Source: Zygophlyctis sp. KS116
Taxonomy: Eukaryota; Chytridiomycota
Length of the DNA stretch: 30,360 nucleotides
NCBI GenBank assembly: GCA_054661495.1
Contig: BAAFSQ010000106.1
Location: 1 to 30,360 of the forward strand
Reading direction: 5' to 3'
Below the pieces are notes generated by a model. The model was not told the DNA's origin, did no database searches, and worked only from the letters and a program-made list of their open reading frames with translations. The position numbers and the translations under genes are program-made. The first letter of the stretch is position 1, and each line of letters begins with the position of its first letter. Of the stretch, positions 10,386-19,357 are shown in pieces.

Positions 10386-13354
10386 TTATCTTATCCACTA
10401 ACAACTTTGAATCCTTCCAAAAAATCTGATTATGCTGTTTTAGCTGTTTATGAATACTGGTCGCTGAATCTACGACTGGCTGAGGAAGACCTGAACTTGA
10501 AATTTTCAAAACTTACCGGCATTTTTAGCAACTTCAATGCCGTGCGATTCCTCCATATATCCTCTCTGAATCTTGTAAAGACACGCCAAATTTCCAAATC
10601 TATCATGGCTAATGGTAGTTTGATAACACTCCAAATGCTGCAAACGATTTGGATCGACTGATTTTTGCCCGCAAACTATCTTGGCTAGTTCACTAACTAT
10701 AAATTATTAATCTTACTGATAATGAGTAGCAAATATTCCTCTACATTGATTTGTATCATGTAAATAATTCATAATAGACATAGCTATCGACAGCCCATCT
10801 AGCACCGATGTTCCACGGCCAACCTCGTCCAAAATGACCTAAATTTAACGATTACTAATTTACAAAACTTTTGTCGGTGGCTTCATTCAATATAGTTGCA
10901 GCTTCAGACATTTCAACCATGAAAGTTGACTGATTAGCCGCCAAATCGTCTGATGCGCCAACTCGACAGAATATTCGGTCTACAACTATCACGATTTTAA
11001 TCAACACGGAACTTACTACCAATCACTGCACTTTCTGCGGGCACAAATGACCCAATCTGCGAAAGAATTATCATGGTGGCACTAAATTTTCACAAAATGA
11101 GATTCCTACCATTGGCGCAGAAATGTGCTTTTTCCACCCATATTTGCGCCCGTCAATAACCAGAGCCTGTCAGATCCACAAATTTTTGCATCATTTTTAA
11201 CATACATATTACTTCGCTCTCTTTGGGTGAGCTCTACAACAGGATGACGACCTCCTTTAATTTGGTAAACTTTATCATCGGTGACTTTCGGGCGTACATA
11301 ATTTTGTTCTTTGGCTAAAGTTGCCAATGCAACCGATACATCTATTTCGGCCAAGCTTTTAGACGCCTTAATTATTTCAAAGGTGCTTTCCTTAATTTCA
11401 TCGCATGCTTCTTGAAGAATATGATTTTGCTCTTTAATAATATCATCCTCATTCTTTTGTATTTTATCAAAAAGATCTGTCCACTTAAGGCACGAGCATC
11501 TCAAACTTGATGCGTTTCTTTGATTGTCAAGAATTCTGATATCAGTACGAGATTGTAGCATATCGTAAATGACTTTTTTGCTATTTGTTTTCAGCCGTGG
11601 GAATTCCAGAACAGGCCCATACTTTAAATCAATCCCTAAAGAGAACTCTTCTGTAAGCAAAGATTTGGCTAGCTCTTGTTTAAGAATATCTTTGCTGACA
11701 ATTAATTGATCCTTATTCATTCTTAATTCATCCAGTTTGAGAGAAACTCCATCACGTATAAATCCACGGTCTGTGTCATCCAATCCATCAATAAATAAAA
11801 TATTAGAAAGCTTCAGTAGCTGAGAAAAAGATCCAAGATTATTAATTTCTAAAATTAATGAATTTCGGACATTGCTATTTTCTACCAAAGTATTTAGTTT
11901 TGTAATAAGTAATAACGAGATCTGCGAAACTATTTCTAGCGATGTGACAATATTTAAGAAATCATTCAACCCGCTTGAATTATAATGAAGACGAAGTAAG
12001 CATCGTTCAATATCCTTGACAGATGAAAGTAATTTTCGAATCTGATTACTTAAATTAAGGTCATCAGTAAATAATTCCACAAGATCTAATCTACGATCTA
12101 TTTCCTTAATGATCATAGATGGAGCTTCTATAATTCAATAATTATGTAATTTACTTAAACGAGAGGCTAATAAACGCCCCCCAGCAGCTGTTAACGTTTT
12201 ATCGATTGTGTTTATTAAGCTCCCCTAAATCGCTTAAATAATTGAACAACTCACTTTTTTTAACATATCCTTGCTAGTCTTAATTATTTCCAATGCCTGC
12301 AATGCAGTAGCATCTAAAACCATATGATTCTCGTGTTTCAATTCCGGTATTCTAAATATTGGTTTTTGACAAGGAAAAATGTGTGAAATATACGTTAAAA
12401 GGGCCGATCCAGCAATTAATTCAACTTTAGAAAATGACTGAGTAATATCTGTTGATATCTGTGCCTTAATCAGCTTTTTGGGATCATCCCTTAAAAGCAA
12501 GTCCATCAAACGACTCGATGAACCGACAAAATAATTATTTGGCTTATAAGATACAGAAAAAGTTTTGTTGGCTCCAAATAAAGTTGCCATTTCAGAATTT
12601 TGATCTAACAAGACTCTAAAACTTTCGGGAACAATAATCTCTTTTGGCTGAATCCTAATGATTTCTGAAGCCAACTTATTGACCTAAAAATCAATAAAGT
12701 AAAATTACTTTAGTTTCCGATAAGTAAAATTCACCAGTAGAAATATCCACCCAGGCTAACCCAATCCGAGAGGCCTTCAAGTCCGTGTCAGATCTAATGT
12801 CCGAAACCTCTATACATAACAAGAAATTGTTCTCAGCAGCTTCAAAATCATCATCTGCTAATAAAGTTCCTGGTGTTATTATCCTAGTAACATTTCGGAC
12901 AAACAATTTAGTTTTTGACGACATATCTTTTCCGGTTTGATCAGCTATTGCAACCGTGATATTATTTCGCATGAGTAATTCAATATATTCCTTTGCTTTT
13001 GACAATGGAAAGCCAGCAAATTTAATGACTTCATTTCTAAATTTCTTCTTTGCAATTCTCAAATTGAGCAGATGAGCAATTTCATTAAAATCATGAGTAT
13101 TAGAGGCAGCTTCGTAAATCTCATAAAAGCTACCAACCTGAACCAGAACTAGATGATCTAATGATTAAGTTATATTTGATACCGGGGTGCAAACTCGAGA
13201 GACTTTGTATTTCTTTAATTAATGGAGTCGCAAACTTTGTGTCTTTTGGAGGCTCAAGCGGTTTAATAGGACTTTTCAAGTCTATTTGCAGAACTTGCAC
13301 TAGATTAGAATTACAGCGAAAATGTCTGAAAAATCGCAAACTGCTGCAAATCAT
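10330..13354 (-). CDS. MSH1: MutS homolog, mitochondrial MSH1 type
   Basis: This DNA mismatch-recognition ATPase is probably mitochondrial. There are ten exons, with introns at 13158-13182, 12684-12708, 12225-12254, 12128-12154, 11082-11109, 10986-11016, 10839-10863, 10693-10716 and 10491-10516. The product is 927 aa, close to budding-yeast Msh1. The mismatch-binding motif is [10 protein letters not shown] (Phe68, Glu70), followed by FAGFP and RIITPGTLL of the MutS-I domain. Lever and clamp helices follow. The ATPase has Walker [11 protein letters not shown] (about 700-708), the STFMVEM loop, Walker [12 protein letters not shown] (Asp779, Glu780) and the ATHYHELAK switch. The tail VAKNAGLPQPVV is the normal MutS end. 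The start at 13354 gives a basic, hydrophobic N-terminus ([13 protein letters not shown]) suited to mitochondrial import. The final exon runs 56 bp into the antisense of the SMG1 FATC exon. Confidence 0.92.
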
Positions 13355-13413
13355 TTCCAAAAGTCTAGGTTTCTCAACAGATCTTATTAAATCTATTGAA
13401 TCTAGTGGATAAA

Positions 13414-15295
13414 TTAAAATTCAATCGTCCCATCCAAATGTGCAATCAGATCACCATTCATTGCATATGCTGATATTCTGACTGAAATATCTTTTATGTC
13501 CTTAATAGGAAGAGAAACGCGGTACTTTGATAGTAATGATGTCCCAACCCAATTAGTATTGATGTACAATTCATAAAATCTTGCATCGCTAGGAATCCAA
13601 GACAATACAAAAGAATACTGTTCACTTGCTTCATTATAGATTTTTTCTGAAACTGTAATTGATATGTTTTCATGTCGAATTAATTTAGATTTAGTTTTTC
13701 CTGATGAGATTCTAAACATTCCAATTCTTAATAAATCACAACTAGTATAATTTTGATCAAATACATAAAGACCCACAACCTTTAATTTCTTTGAACCTTC
13801 ATTTTCAATCATCAGCTCTATATTTGTCCAGGATTCGTTGACTATATTTTCTTGATCGTGGAAAACAGATAATTCTATGCCGTTTTGATTTTGAATGATA
13901 TAAAATAATCCTACTCTTATATCGCCAGATTTAGAATATTTGGCTAAAAAGTCAATGCATAGTCCATTTTCCATGCTTATATCAGTATTAAACAATAGAT
14001 AAACTAACTGCCCAACATCACCCCTCTTAATGTCTGGTTGATCCAAACTAATTTGAATACATGAACCACCATGAAATGAATCATCACAGCTTATTTGGCA
14101 ACATGGTTTGAAAAAATTTAAAAGTAAATCGGATCTTCCTAAATGTGACCAAGAAGAATCGGACACTACCTAAAATCTAAAAAAAATTAAACTTACAAGC
14201 CCATTAATAAAATATTTAGATCCATATCCAACATTGAAAAAAGTATTAAAGAAATTACTTATTGGTCTTGCGTCCAAGTACTCACTGATACAACCCAAAT
14301 CATTCAAATCGGGCCATGTTGAAGGTATCTTGGTGACTTTAGGTAGCACAGGTATTATCAAGGAATTTGTCCAAAGTCTATTCTCATTAATATCAAATGA
14401 TTCCTGTCCCAGAAATTCCCAAGTCCATGCAGGAGCAAAAAAAGCAATTGATGTTTTTGCTTTTTTTATTTCTCTGATTGCCTTATGAACATTAAATCCA
14501 CCCCCTCCAAATTGTCCTCTACCCCAAAAATCTATACCAGTGAAAACATCTTTAGCCCTGTCTCCAGCTAGAGATGCACTTTCGGACGGAAACGTACTTT
14601 TCCATGTATAATTAGTAAAAATACCATCTACTACATCAAAAAAAGGCTAATATAAATAATCTTAATCCTACCTTGTTTTTCAAAGTCAATTTATCCTGCC
14701 AATCCACTTCTCCTTGAATAGTAAGAGCATCATACCAAATAATTTTTGATCCTGGCTTCTTTTGATGCATTCTTCTTGTTAAATAGTCCAAAAATTCTAT
14801 CAAATTAGGAATGTAAATTTGAGGCATTGTAGACTCTAAATTCAAAAACCATCCATCAAAATTATAATATACAGCCATTTCTACCAAGATATCAGCGTAT
14901 TTCCTAGAAAAACCAGTAGTGTTTTTTAAATTCCCAAAGACCATTAGTAAATTCTCTAATTGCCCATGTAATCCTTCTGTAATAACAGTCCCTAAAACCA
15001 ATACATTATTCATATGAGCAGCACTTATCCATCCAACTGGTGGAATAGTAATTGTATGATGAGAAAAATATATAAATATGTCTATAAAACTCCAATATTT
15101 AGAGAGAGTATACACAAGATTATTCTTAGATCCTTGAACAGATGCATCTTCCTGATAACCATTCTTGTAGTCGTGACAAAATACAACTTTTAAATCTCTC
15201 TCTGTACAAACTAGAGGTATTTTGCATTGATTAAATTCATCATTAGCCTTCCATTCATCAAGTTCCAAAAAGGAATAATACGGACGACAAGTCAT
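13414..15295 (-). CDS. ENGASE: Endo-beta-N-acetylglucosaminidase, GH85 (ENGase)
   Basis: GH85 ENGases cut the GlcNAc-GlcNAc bond of N-glycan cores, in the cytosol acting on free glycans or misfolded glycoproteins. Three exons (15295-14672, 14646-14197, 14169-13414; introns 25 and 27 nt) encode 609 aa. The catalytic barrel shows FCHDYKNGYQED, YFSHHTITIPPVGWISAAH, LGTVITE and FDGWFLNLES. The last carries the GH85 catalytic Asn152 and Glu154. After intron 1 come FDVVDGIFTNYTW and AKDVFTGIDFWGRG. A C-terminal beta-rich region of about 250 aa (SWSHLGRSDLL onward) matches the accessory domains of the family. No signal peptide is visible, fitting a cytosolic enzyme. It lies 22 bp downstream of the F-box-like gene on the same strand. 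A 22-nt candidate intron could even fuse the two (see findings). Confidence 0.92.
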
Positions 15296-15317
15296 TATAA
15301 TATCTAAAATCTAAAAT

Positions 15318-16130
15318 TTATTGTCCAATTACTATGCGATCATACCATTTCAACAAATCTGGATTCTGAGGTAAAATCCTTTTAAAATCTTGTATCCTAA
15401 AGTTTGCTCCGTAAATCTCTAAATCATATGGTACTTCTGGCGCCCCTGGACCTCTATTAACTTGAATTGTAGGAAATATTCCTGGATAAACAGACTGAAT
15501 CTGAGCTCCAATATCTACTTGATAAATATCATAATCTAGTAAAAATCTCGAATCAGAACTTGAACATTCCTTGTTTGATAATTTTAAATCTTGTAAAAAT
15601 TCCAATTGAATCCCTCCAAAACAAAAACATTCTCTAGGACAATCATTCCCATTCCCAAATTCTACATTTGGACATTCTGATTCATCTCCCCATAAATTAT
15701 GAGGTTGAAAGACTCCAAAAGGCCTATTATTAGGAAATATACGCAATAGTTTAAGAGTAATCCAAACTCTTAAAACATTGAAATCTACAATTGCATTACT
15801 AGGAGATTGCATCGGAAAAACCGAATAAAGTTGATCATAAAAATCATCATTTGTACTATAATGCTTACATGAGTATTGAGTGCCAAGAGAATGAGACTTT
15901 TTTTTAAAAGATAATTGAAAAGAATAAGAAAGAATTCTTTCAGTATTATATAGAGAATACCAAGCCACCATTTCCGGTCCTGATCTAAAATATAATCTCA
16001 AATAATTGTCAATCACATCCCGTACTTTACAATTCACTCGCCGTAATTTAAACAATTGAACTAGAGTCAGATGGTTCATCCACAAGTAATGAATATCGGT
16101 TGGAAGATTTAGTATAGTAATTCTTGCCAT
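15318..16130 (-). CDS. F-box-like protein
   Basis: A single exon encodes 270 aa. Residues 5 to about 45 (ILNLPTDIHYLWMNHLTLVQLFKLRRVN) match the F-box pattern of a leading LPxDI, then helices with conserved Leu and a C-terminal basic turn. F-boxes bind Skp1 in SCF ubiquitin ligases. The rest, including a short Cys-rich stretch (DCPRECFCFGG), is not recognised and has no clear WD40 or LRR repeats. Orphan F-box proteins are common in fungi. The gene precedes ENGase with only 22 bp between stop and start. Upstream (16140-16159) is a short CTGGATCT direct repeat. The F-box call rests on pattern only, so I am moderately sure. Confidence 0.6.
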   Translation of the reverse strand: MARITILNLPTDIHYLWMNHLTLVQLFKLRRVNCKVRDVIDNYLRLYFRSGPEMVAWYSLYNTERILSYSFQLSFKKKSHSLGTQYSCKHYSTNDDFYDQLYSVFPMQSPSNAIVDFNVLRVWITLKLLRIFPNNRPFGVFQPHNLWGDESECPNVEFGNGNDCPRECFCFGGIQLEFLQDLKLSNKECSSSDSRFLLDYDIYQVDIGAQIQSVYPGIFPTIQVNRGPGAPEVPYDLEIYGANFRIQDFKRILPQNPDLLKWYDRIVIGQ

Positions 16131-16305
16131 TTATCTATTCTGGATCTCTGGATCTCTGGTAGGTTCGATTTTTTTTTCCACAATTTGGGGACTAGAAAAC
16201 AATTAAATTTTAAATGCTTGGAACCCAAATAATGGTTAAATCTTTTCTATTAAACTCTACATTTCTTAAAATAAAAATATTTTTTAAAATTTATTATTTC
16301 AATAA

Positions 16306-16866
16306 TTATTTCAATACAAACACTGGACATGCCACTGTATTTAGAATGTGATGTGGAATAGACTGATTCCAAAACCTAAAATTACTTTTAAGTCCAAGAA
16401 ATACCATCCTGTAATGTTTAATTTTGAACTCCATCCAGTCATTATTAAATCTGGATTTAAATTTGAAATCATATCTTTAATAAAAATAAATAAAATTACT
16501 TGAAATAACAGTCTTTGGGTCTCCAGACATGATTTTAACATCAATTTTAAGAGAATGAGGAATAGAATTTACAATTTTTTGAATTTCTGTTAATGCCTTT
16601 CTTTTAGTTGAAGAAAATACCATGTCTTCATCTCCCATTGGTTCTAATACTCTTCCTAAAAGTAAATCTGTAGACACTGGTAGTTTAACAATACATAAAA
16701 TAGTAATAAAGTCTTGTTGTTTTCCATTTTTAATAGCATATTTAATCAAGTTTTCAGATTTTATAGAGTCATTTTTAACTAGTACTAGAGTATGACATTT
16801 CTCTTGGTCATAAAGGGATAGATTCCATGATGATAGTCGTCTCTTTAGAAATGTGTCAGCAAGCAT
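16306..16866 (-). CDS. Universal-stress-protein-like (UspA fold) protein
   Basis: Three exons (16866-16500, 16474-16386, 16362-16306; introns 25 and 23 nt) encode 170 aa. The layout follows the UspA alpha/beta fold: strand CHTLVLVKNDS, helix, strand FITILCIVKLP, helix TEIQKIVNSI, strand IDVKIMSGDP, then PDLIMTGWSS and the terminal strand ACPVFVLK, much like the PCPVLVV ending of the family. The glycine-rich ATP-binding stretch after MTGW is degraded (KLNITGWYFLDLK), so nucleotide binding is doubtful. The small membrane gene ends 31 bp upstream. The fold assignment is by pattern, and the physiological role is unknown. Confidence 0.65.
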
Positions 16867-16897
16867 TAAAACGGAATTAAAGATTTATTAAAAACAA

Positions 16898-17100
16898 TTA
16901 TTGGTTTTTCAATTTCTAGAATTAGAATATGTAATTACAGTTTTTGGTCTTCCTTCAATCAAGAGAATAAGAATTCCACCAATAATTGGAATTAAGAAAA
17001 ATATAATCAGACACCAGACTGTTATTTTTGCAACTGGATGATCAGATGATACAAGATCTTTAAGAATTCCATAGAGTTCAATTGGAGTTGCTGATCTCAT
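16898..17100 (-). CDS. Small single-span membrane protein
   Basis: A 59-residue protein is predicted from two exons (17100-16939 and 16915-16898). The 23-nt intron at 16938-16916 has a GTAATT donor, TTCTAAT branch-like site and CTAG acceptor. Without splicing the frame would end nine residues after the join with YSNSRN. A hydrophobic segment, VWCLIIFFLIPIIGGILILL, spans about residues 29-48. A soluble N-terminus precedes it and a short basic tail (GRPKTKLKNQ) follows. This looks like a tail-anchored or small ER/secretory-pathway subunit, but I do not recognise the family. The 99 bp to the divergent hydrolase gene must serve as the promoter of both. Confidence 0.6.
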
Positions 17101-17199
17101 TTTACTAAATATTTTACAAGTCTTTTCAATAAGAATCTAGCAAGCGTAGAAGCAATGTAGGAATCCAAGTTTTAGTCGTGGGTTTATAGCGACCAAAGG

Positions 17200-18147
17200 A
17201 TGCAAGTAAATGATCTGTTAATGGTTTATATCCATGGATTTCTAGGCTCAATAGACTCTTTTCAAAGCTTTCCTAAAGATCTATCAGACTATTTAGAAAT
17301 TAATAATTCTTTTTCTATTTATCCTACATTTGATACAAAGGGATGTAATACAAGAGCAGTACATGCATTAGTAGACTGGTTATTGATTCATGCTACTACT
17401 TTTAAAGCTAAAAATGTAATTTTAATAGGACATTCAATGGGAGGAATATTGGCTGTTGATGCATTTAATTATTTACAGGATTTAGATTGTAAAAATTTAA
17501 TTCATATAATTGGAATACTTACTGTTGATTCTCCATTTTATGGATTATCTAATCATATTTCTAAATCTTCAATTACAAATTTAAAAGAAGCAGTAACACA
17601 AATTCAACCACAAGATTTAATTCCAGAGTCTATTCATGTTCCTATTTCTAATGAAATTTCAGTTCCTGTAAGTACATCATGGATTTCTAGTGATAGTAAA
17701 TGGTCATATGCAAAATATGCAATTGCAGGAACAGCAGCTGTAGCTTCAGTCATGTCATTTTCTACTTTTGGAATTGGTGGTTTAATGTATTTGGGAAAAA
17801 AGGCAGATCAAGTTTCAGAACATTTAAGGTTTTTATTTCCTCTTGCATGCTCTAAAAAAGAAATGCATTCAAGAGTTTTAGGAATCATTCAAAAACATGA
17901 ATTAAAATCTGTATTTTTTCATGGATTTTATCTTGAAATTCAAGATCAGGATCAAAAAAGACATTTTTGTTCTTTACCTCTAGATTTTCCTGAATCTAGA
18001 CAATACTTTACTCCAATTTCTTCAAATTTAAAAGATGAAATTCAAGGACATATGTATATATTTTCCAATAGGAATAACTCTGATGAATACTATAATCTAT
18101 TGAAAATTACAAGTGATTATATACAAGAAACCTTGAAAATCATCTAA
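17200..18147 (+). CDS. Alpha/beta hydrolase (fungal lipase-like, DUF676 type)
   Basis: An intronless 315-aa protein with an alpha/beta hydrolase core. MVYIHGFLGS (residues 8-17) provides the oxyanion-hole HG motif. LIGHSMGGILAVDAF carries the nucleophile elbow, with Ser79 in GHSMGG. LTVDSPFYG follows on a later strand and may hold the acid. Residues about 170-197 (AIAGTAAVASVMSF and onward) are a hydrophobic, glycine-rich segment that could dip into or span a membrane. This resembles fungal proteins annotated as DUF676 or lipase-like hydrolases of unknown substrate. No signal peptide is present. Its TAA overlaps the GID4 stop by 8 bp, tail to tail. Confidence 0.8.
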   Translation: MQVNDLLMVYIHGFLGSIDSFQSFPKDLSDYLEINNSFSIYPTFDTKGCNTRAVHALVDWLLIHATTFKAKNVILIGHSMGGILAVDAFNYLQDLDCKNLIHIIGILTVDSPFYGLSNHISKSSITNLKEAVTQIQPQDLIPESIHVPISNEISVPVSTSWISSDSKWSYAKYAIAGTAAVASVMSFSTFGIGGLMYLGKKADQVSEHLRFLFPLACSKKEMHSRVLGIIQKHELKSVFFHGFYLEIQDQDQKRHFCSLPLDFPESRQYFTPISSNLKDEIQGHMYIFSNRNNSDEYYNLLKITSDYIQETLKII

Positions 18148-18697
18148 ATTCAAAAGCGCTAAAATGTTGTTGAGGAACATGTTTTAGACTTAGTTGTTGA
18201 AACATTTCACTATTAGAATGATAATACAGACCTGAAATTTGTCCTGTAGATTTTTGAAACACAATATAATAAAAACCAGCAAAAGACGCTCCAGAAATAT
18301 TCTTAATTTTATGATCAGGAACTAAAAACCGTTCTTTCCATCTCATAAATATAAAATCTTGATTTTCTGAATCATAGACTTGCTCTTCATTTTCTAAAAA
18401 GTGAGAGAAATTCTGAAATTGAGGAAATTTAGTCCAATGTTGTTTATCAATTAAATAATCAGCCTCCCATTTTCTAGTATGAAAAGAGTACTTTTGTCCA
18501 ATAATTTCAGCTTCAAAGAATGTAGATAAATTTGGCCAATCACAAGTCAGGCCTTTAATAGTCAAATAACCACATAAACTAGACTCTGCAAAATCCACAT
18601 GTTGGACTTGTACAATGACATCATAAGTACTGTTCCCAGACTTTTGAAATCCCTCAAAGACTGAGCCAGGAAATAAACAAGAAGAAAACGATGGCAT
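18140..18697 (-). CDS. GID4: GID4/VID24 substrate receptor of the GID/CTLH ubiquitin ligase
   Basis: A 185-residue intronless GID4. The receptor binds Pro- and hydrophobic-N-terminus degrons and brings substrates, such as gluconeogenic enzymes in yeast, to the GID/CTLH E3 complex. Almost the whole protein is the Vid24 beta-barrel: FPGSVFEGFQKSGNSTYDV, QHVDFAESSLCGYLTIKGLT, FFEAEIIGQKYSFHTRKW, DFIFMRWKERFLVPDH, ISGASFAGFYYIVFQKSTG, GLYYHSNSEMFQQL and the terminal AFEFR. The ATG at 18697 was chosen because the open frame upstream has no other ATG. N-terminal extensions of other fungi are absent. It converges with the hydrolase gene, with overlapping stops. Confidence 0.94.
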   Translation of the reverse strand: MPSFSSCLFPGSVFEGFQKSGNSTYDVIVQVQHVDFAESSLCGYLTIKGLTCDWPNLSTFFEAEIIGQKYSFHTRKWEADYLIDKQHWTKFPQFQNFSHFLENEEQVYDSENQDFIFMRWKERFLVPDHKIKNISGASFAGFYYIVFQKSTGQISGLYYHSNSEMFQQLSLKHVPQQHFSAFEFR

Positions 18698-18762
18698 CTC
18701 TTTGAATTTAATTTGTCTTTGGCGGATATTTGACAGATACAAAAATATTGTAATTTATTAAG

Positions 18763-19047
18763 TTACAATTGGGCAATATTCTCCAATTGTACAATTCTAG
18801 ACTGTAATTCTCTAGTTCTAGAATCAATAGAATAATTTTCATTTTGAGAGATTGCCAATAGCTGAGATATAATAGAGTTTTCTCTTGATAAATAATCTAC
18901 TTTTGATTGTAATTCCTTTATTCTTTTTTTTTTATTTTCTCTTGATTTTGCAACTGCCAACCGGTTTCTTGTTTGAGATTGTCCGATTTTATTTTCTGTC
19001 TTTATAGGAATTTCAGAATTGTCAGAATTGTCAGAATTGTCAGTCAT
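18763..19047 (-). CDS. Small bZIP transcription factor
   Basis: An intronless 94-aa protein. A basic region NRLAVAKSRENKKKR (N28-x7-R36, the bZIP DNA-contact spacing) is followed by a zipper, with Leu46, Leu53 and Ile60 at heptad spacing. A second coiled stretch runs to the C-terminus. The N-terminus is a DNS repeat (TDNSDNSDNSE) encoded by three perfect 9-nt repeats at 19015-19041. It is little more than a DNA-binding and dimerisation unit, so it may act as a repressor or with a partner. The basic region is of the general fungal bZIP type. TTACGTCA sites of the ATF/CREB kind occur at 28119-28126 and 29151-29158, but a link to this factor is only inference. Confidence 0.85.
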   Translation of the reverse strand: MTDNSDNSDNSEIPIKTENKIGQSQTRNRLAVAKSRENKKKRIKELQSKVDYLSRENSIISQLLAISQNENYSIDSRTRELQSRIVQLENIAQL

Positions 19048-19357
19048 TTACTAAAAATAGCAGATTTTTCAGTTTTAACGATTTTTCATTTTCTGAGTCA
19101 TGATTTGTAAAGTCGATTTGGATGACTAAATCTTGTCAGTGCAAGAAAACAGGAAATTTTTCAAGTTTCGGACACTCTCGATCTCTCATCTTTATCTATA
19201 AATTACTATAGCTAAATATAAATCTAAATATAAATCTAAATTATGTATTGGTTTTATAGAGTTTAAATATGGGATCAAAGAATCAAAGAATCAAAGAATC
19301 ACAGAATTTGTGAGATTTTTGAATTGTCCGAATCGCGAATACTAAAGATTGGACGTG
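19048..19357. other. Divergent intergenic region, bZIP / kinesin
   Basis: About 310 bp separate the bZIP start from the kinesin start. I see no ORF that looks coding. It holds two short tandem repeats: CTAAATATAAAT x2.4 at 19212-19240 and AATCAAAG x about 4 at 19274-19307, both 50-150 bp before the kinesin ATG. TATA-like sequence is abundant. Confidence 0.6.
19212..19307. repeat. Two short tandem repeats upstream of kinesin
   Basis: A 12-nt unit CTAAATATAAAT is repeated 2.4 times (19212-19240). Separately, an 8-nt unit AATCAAAG is repeated nearly four times with one change in the last copy (19274-19307). Both are likely slippage products. They could vary between isolates. Confidence 0.75.

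Noticed and set aside
13161-13412. Plus-strand ORF opposite the MSH1 first exon
   Set aside because: The minus strand gives the MutS N-terminal domain with a frame-consistent intron. The plus frame has no recognisable features.
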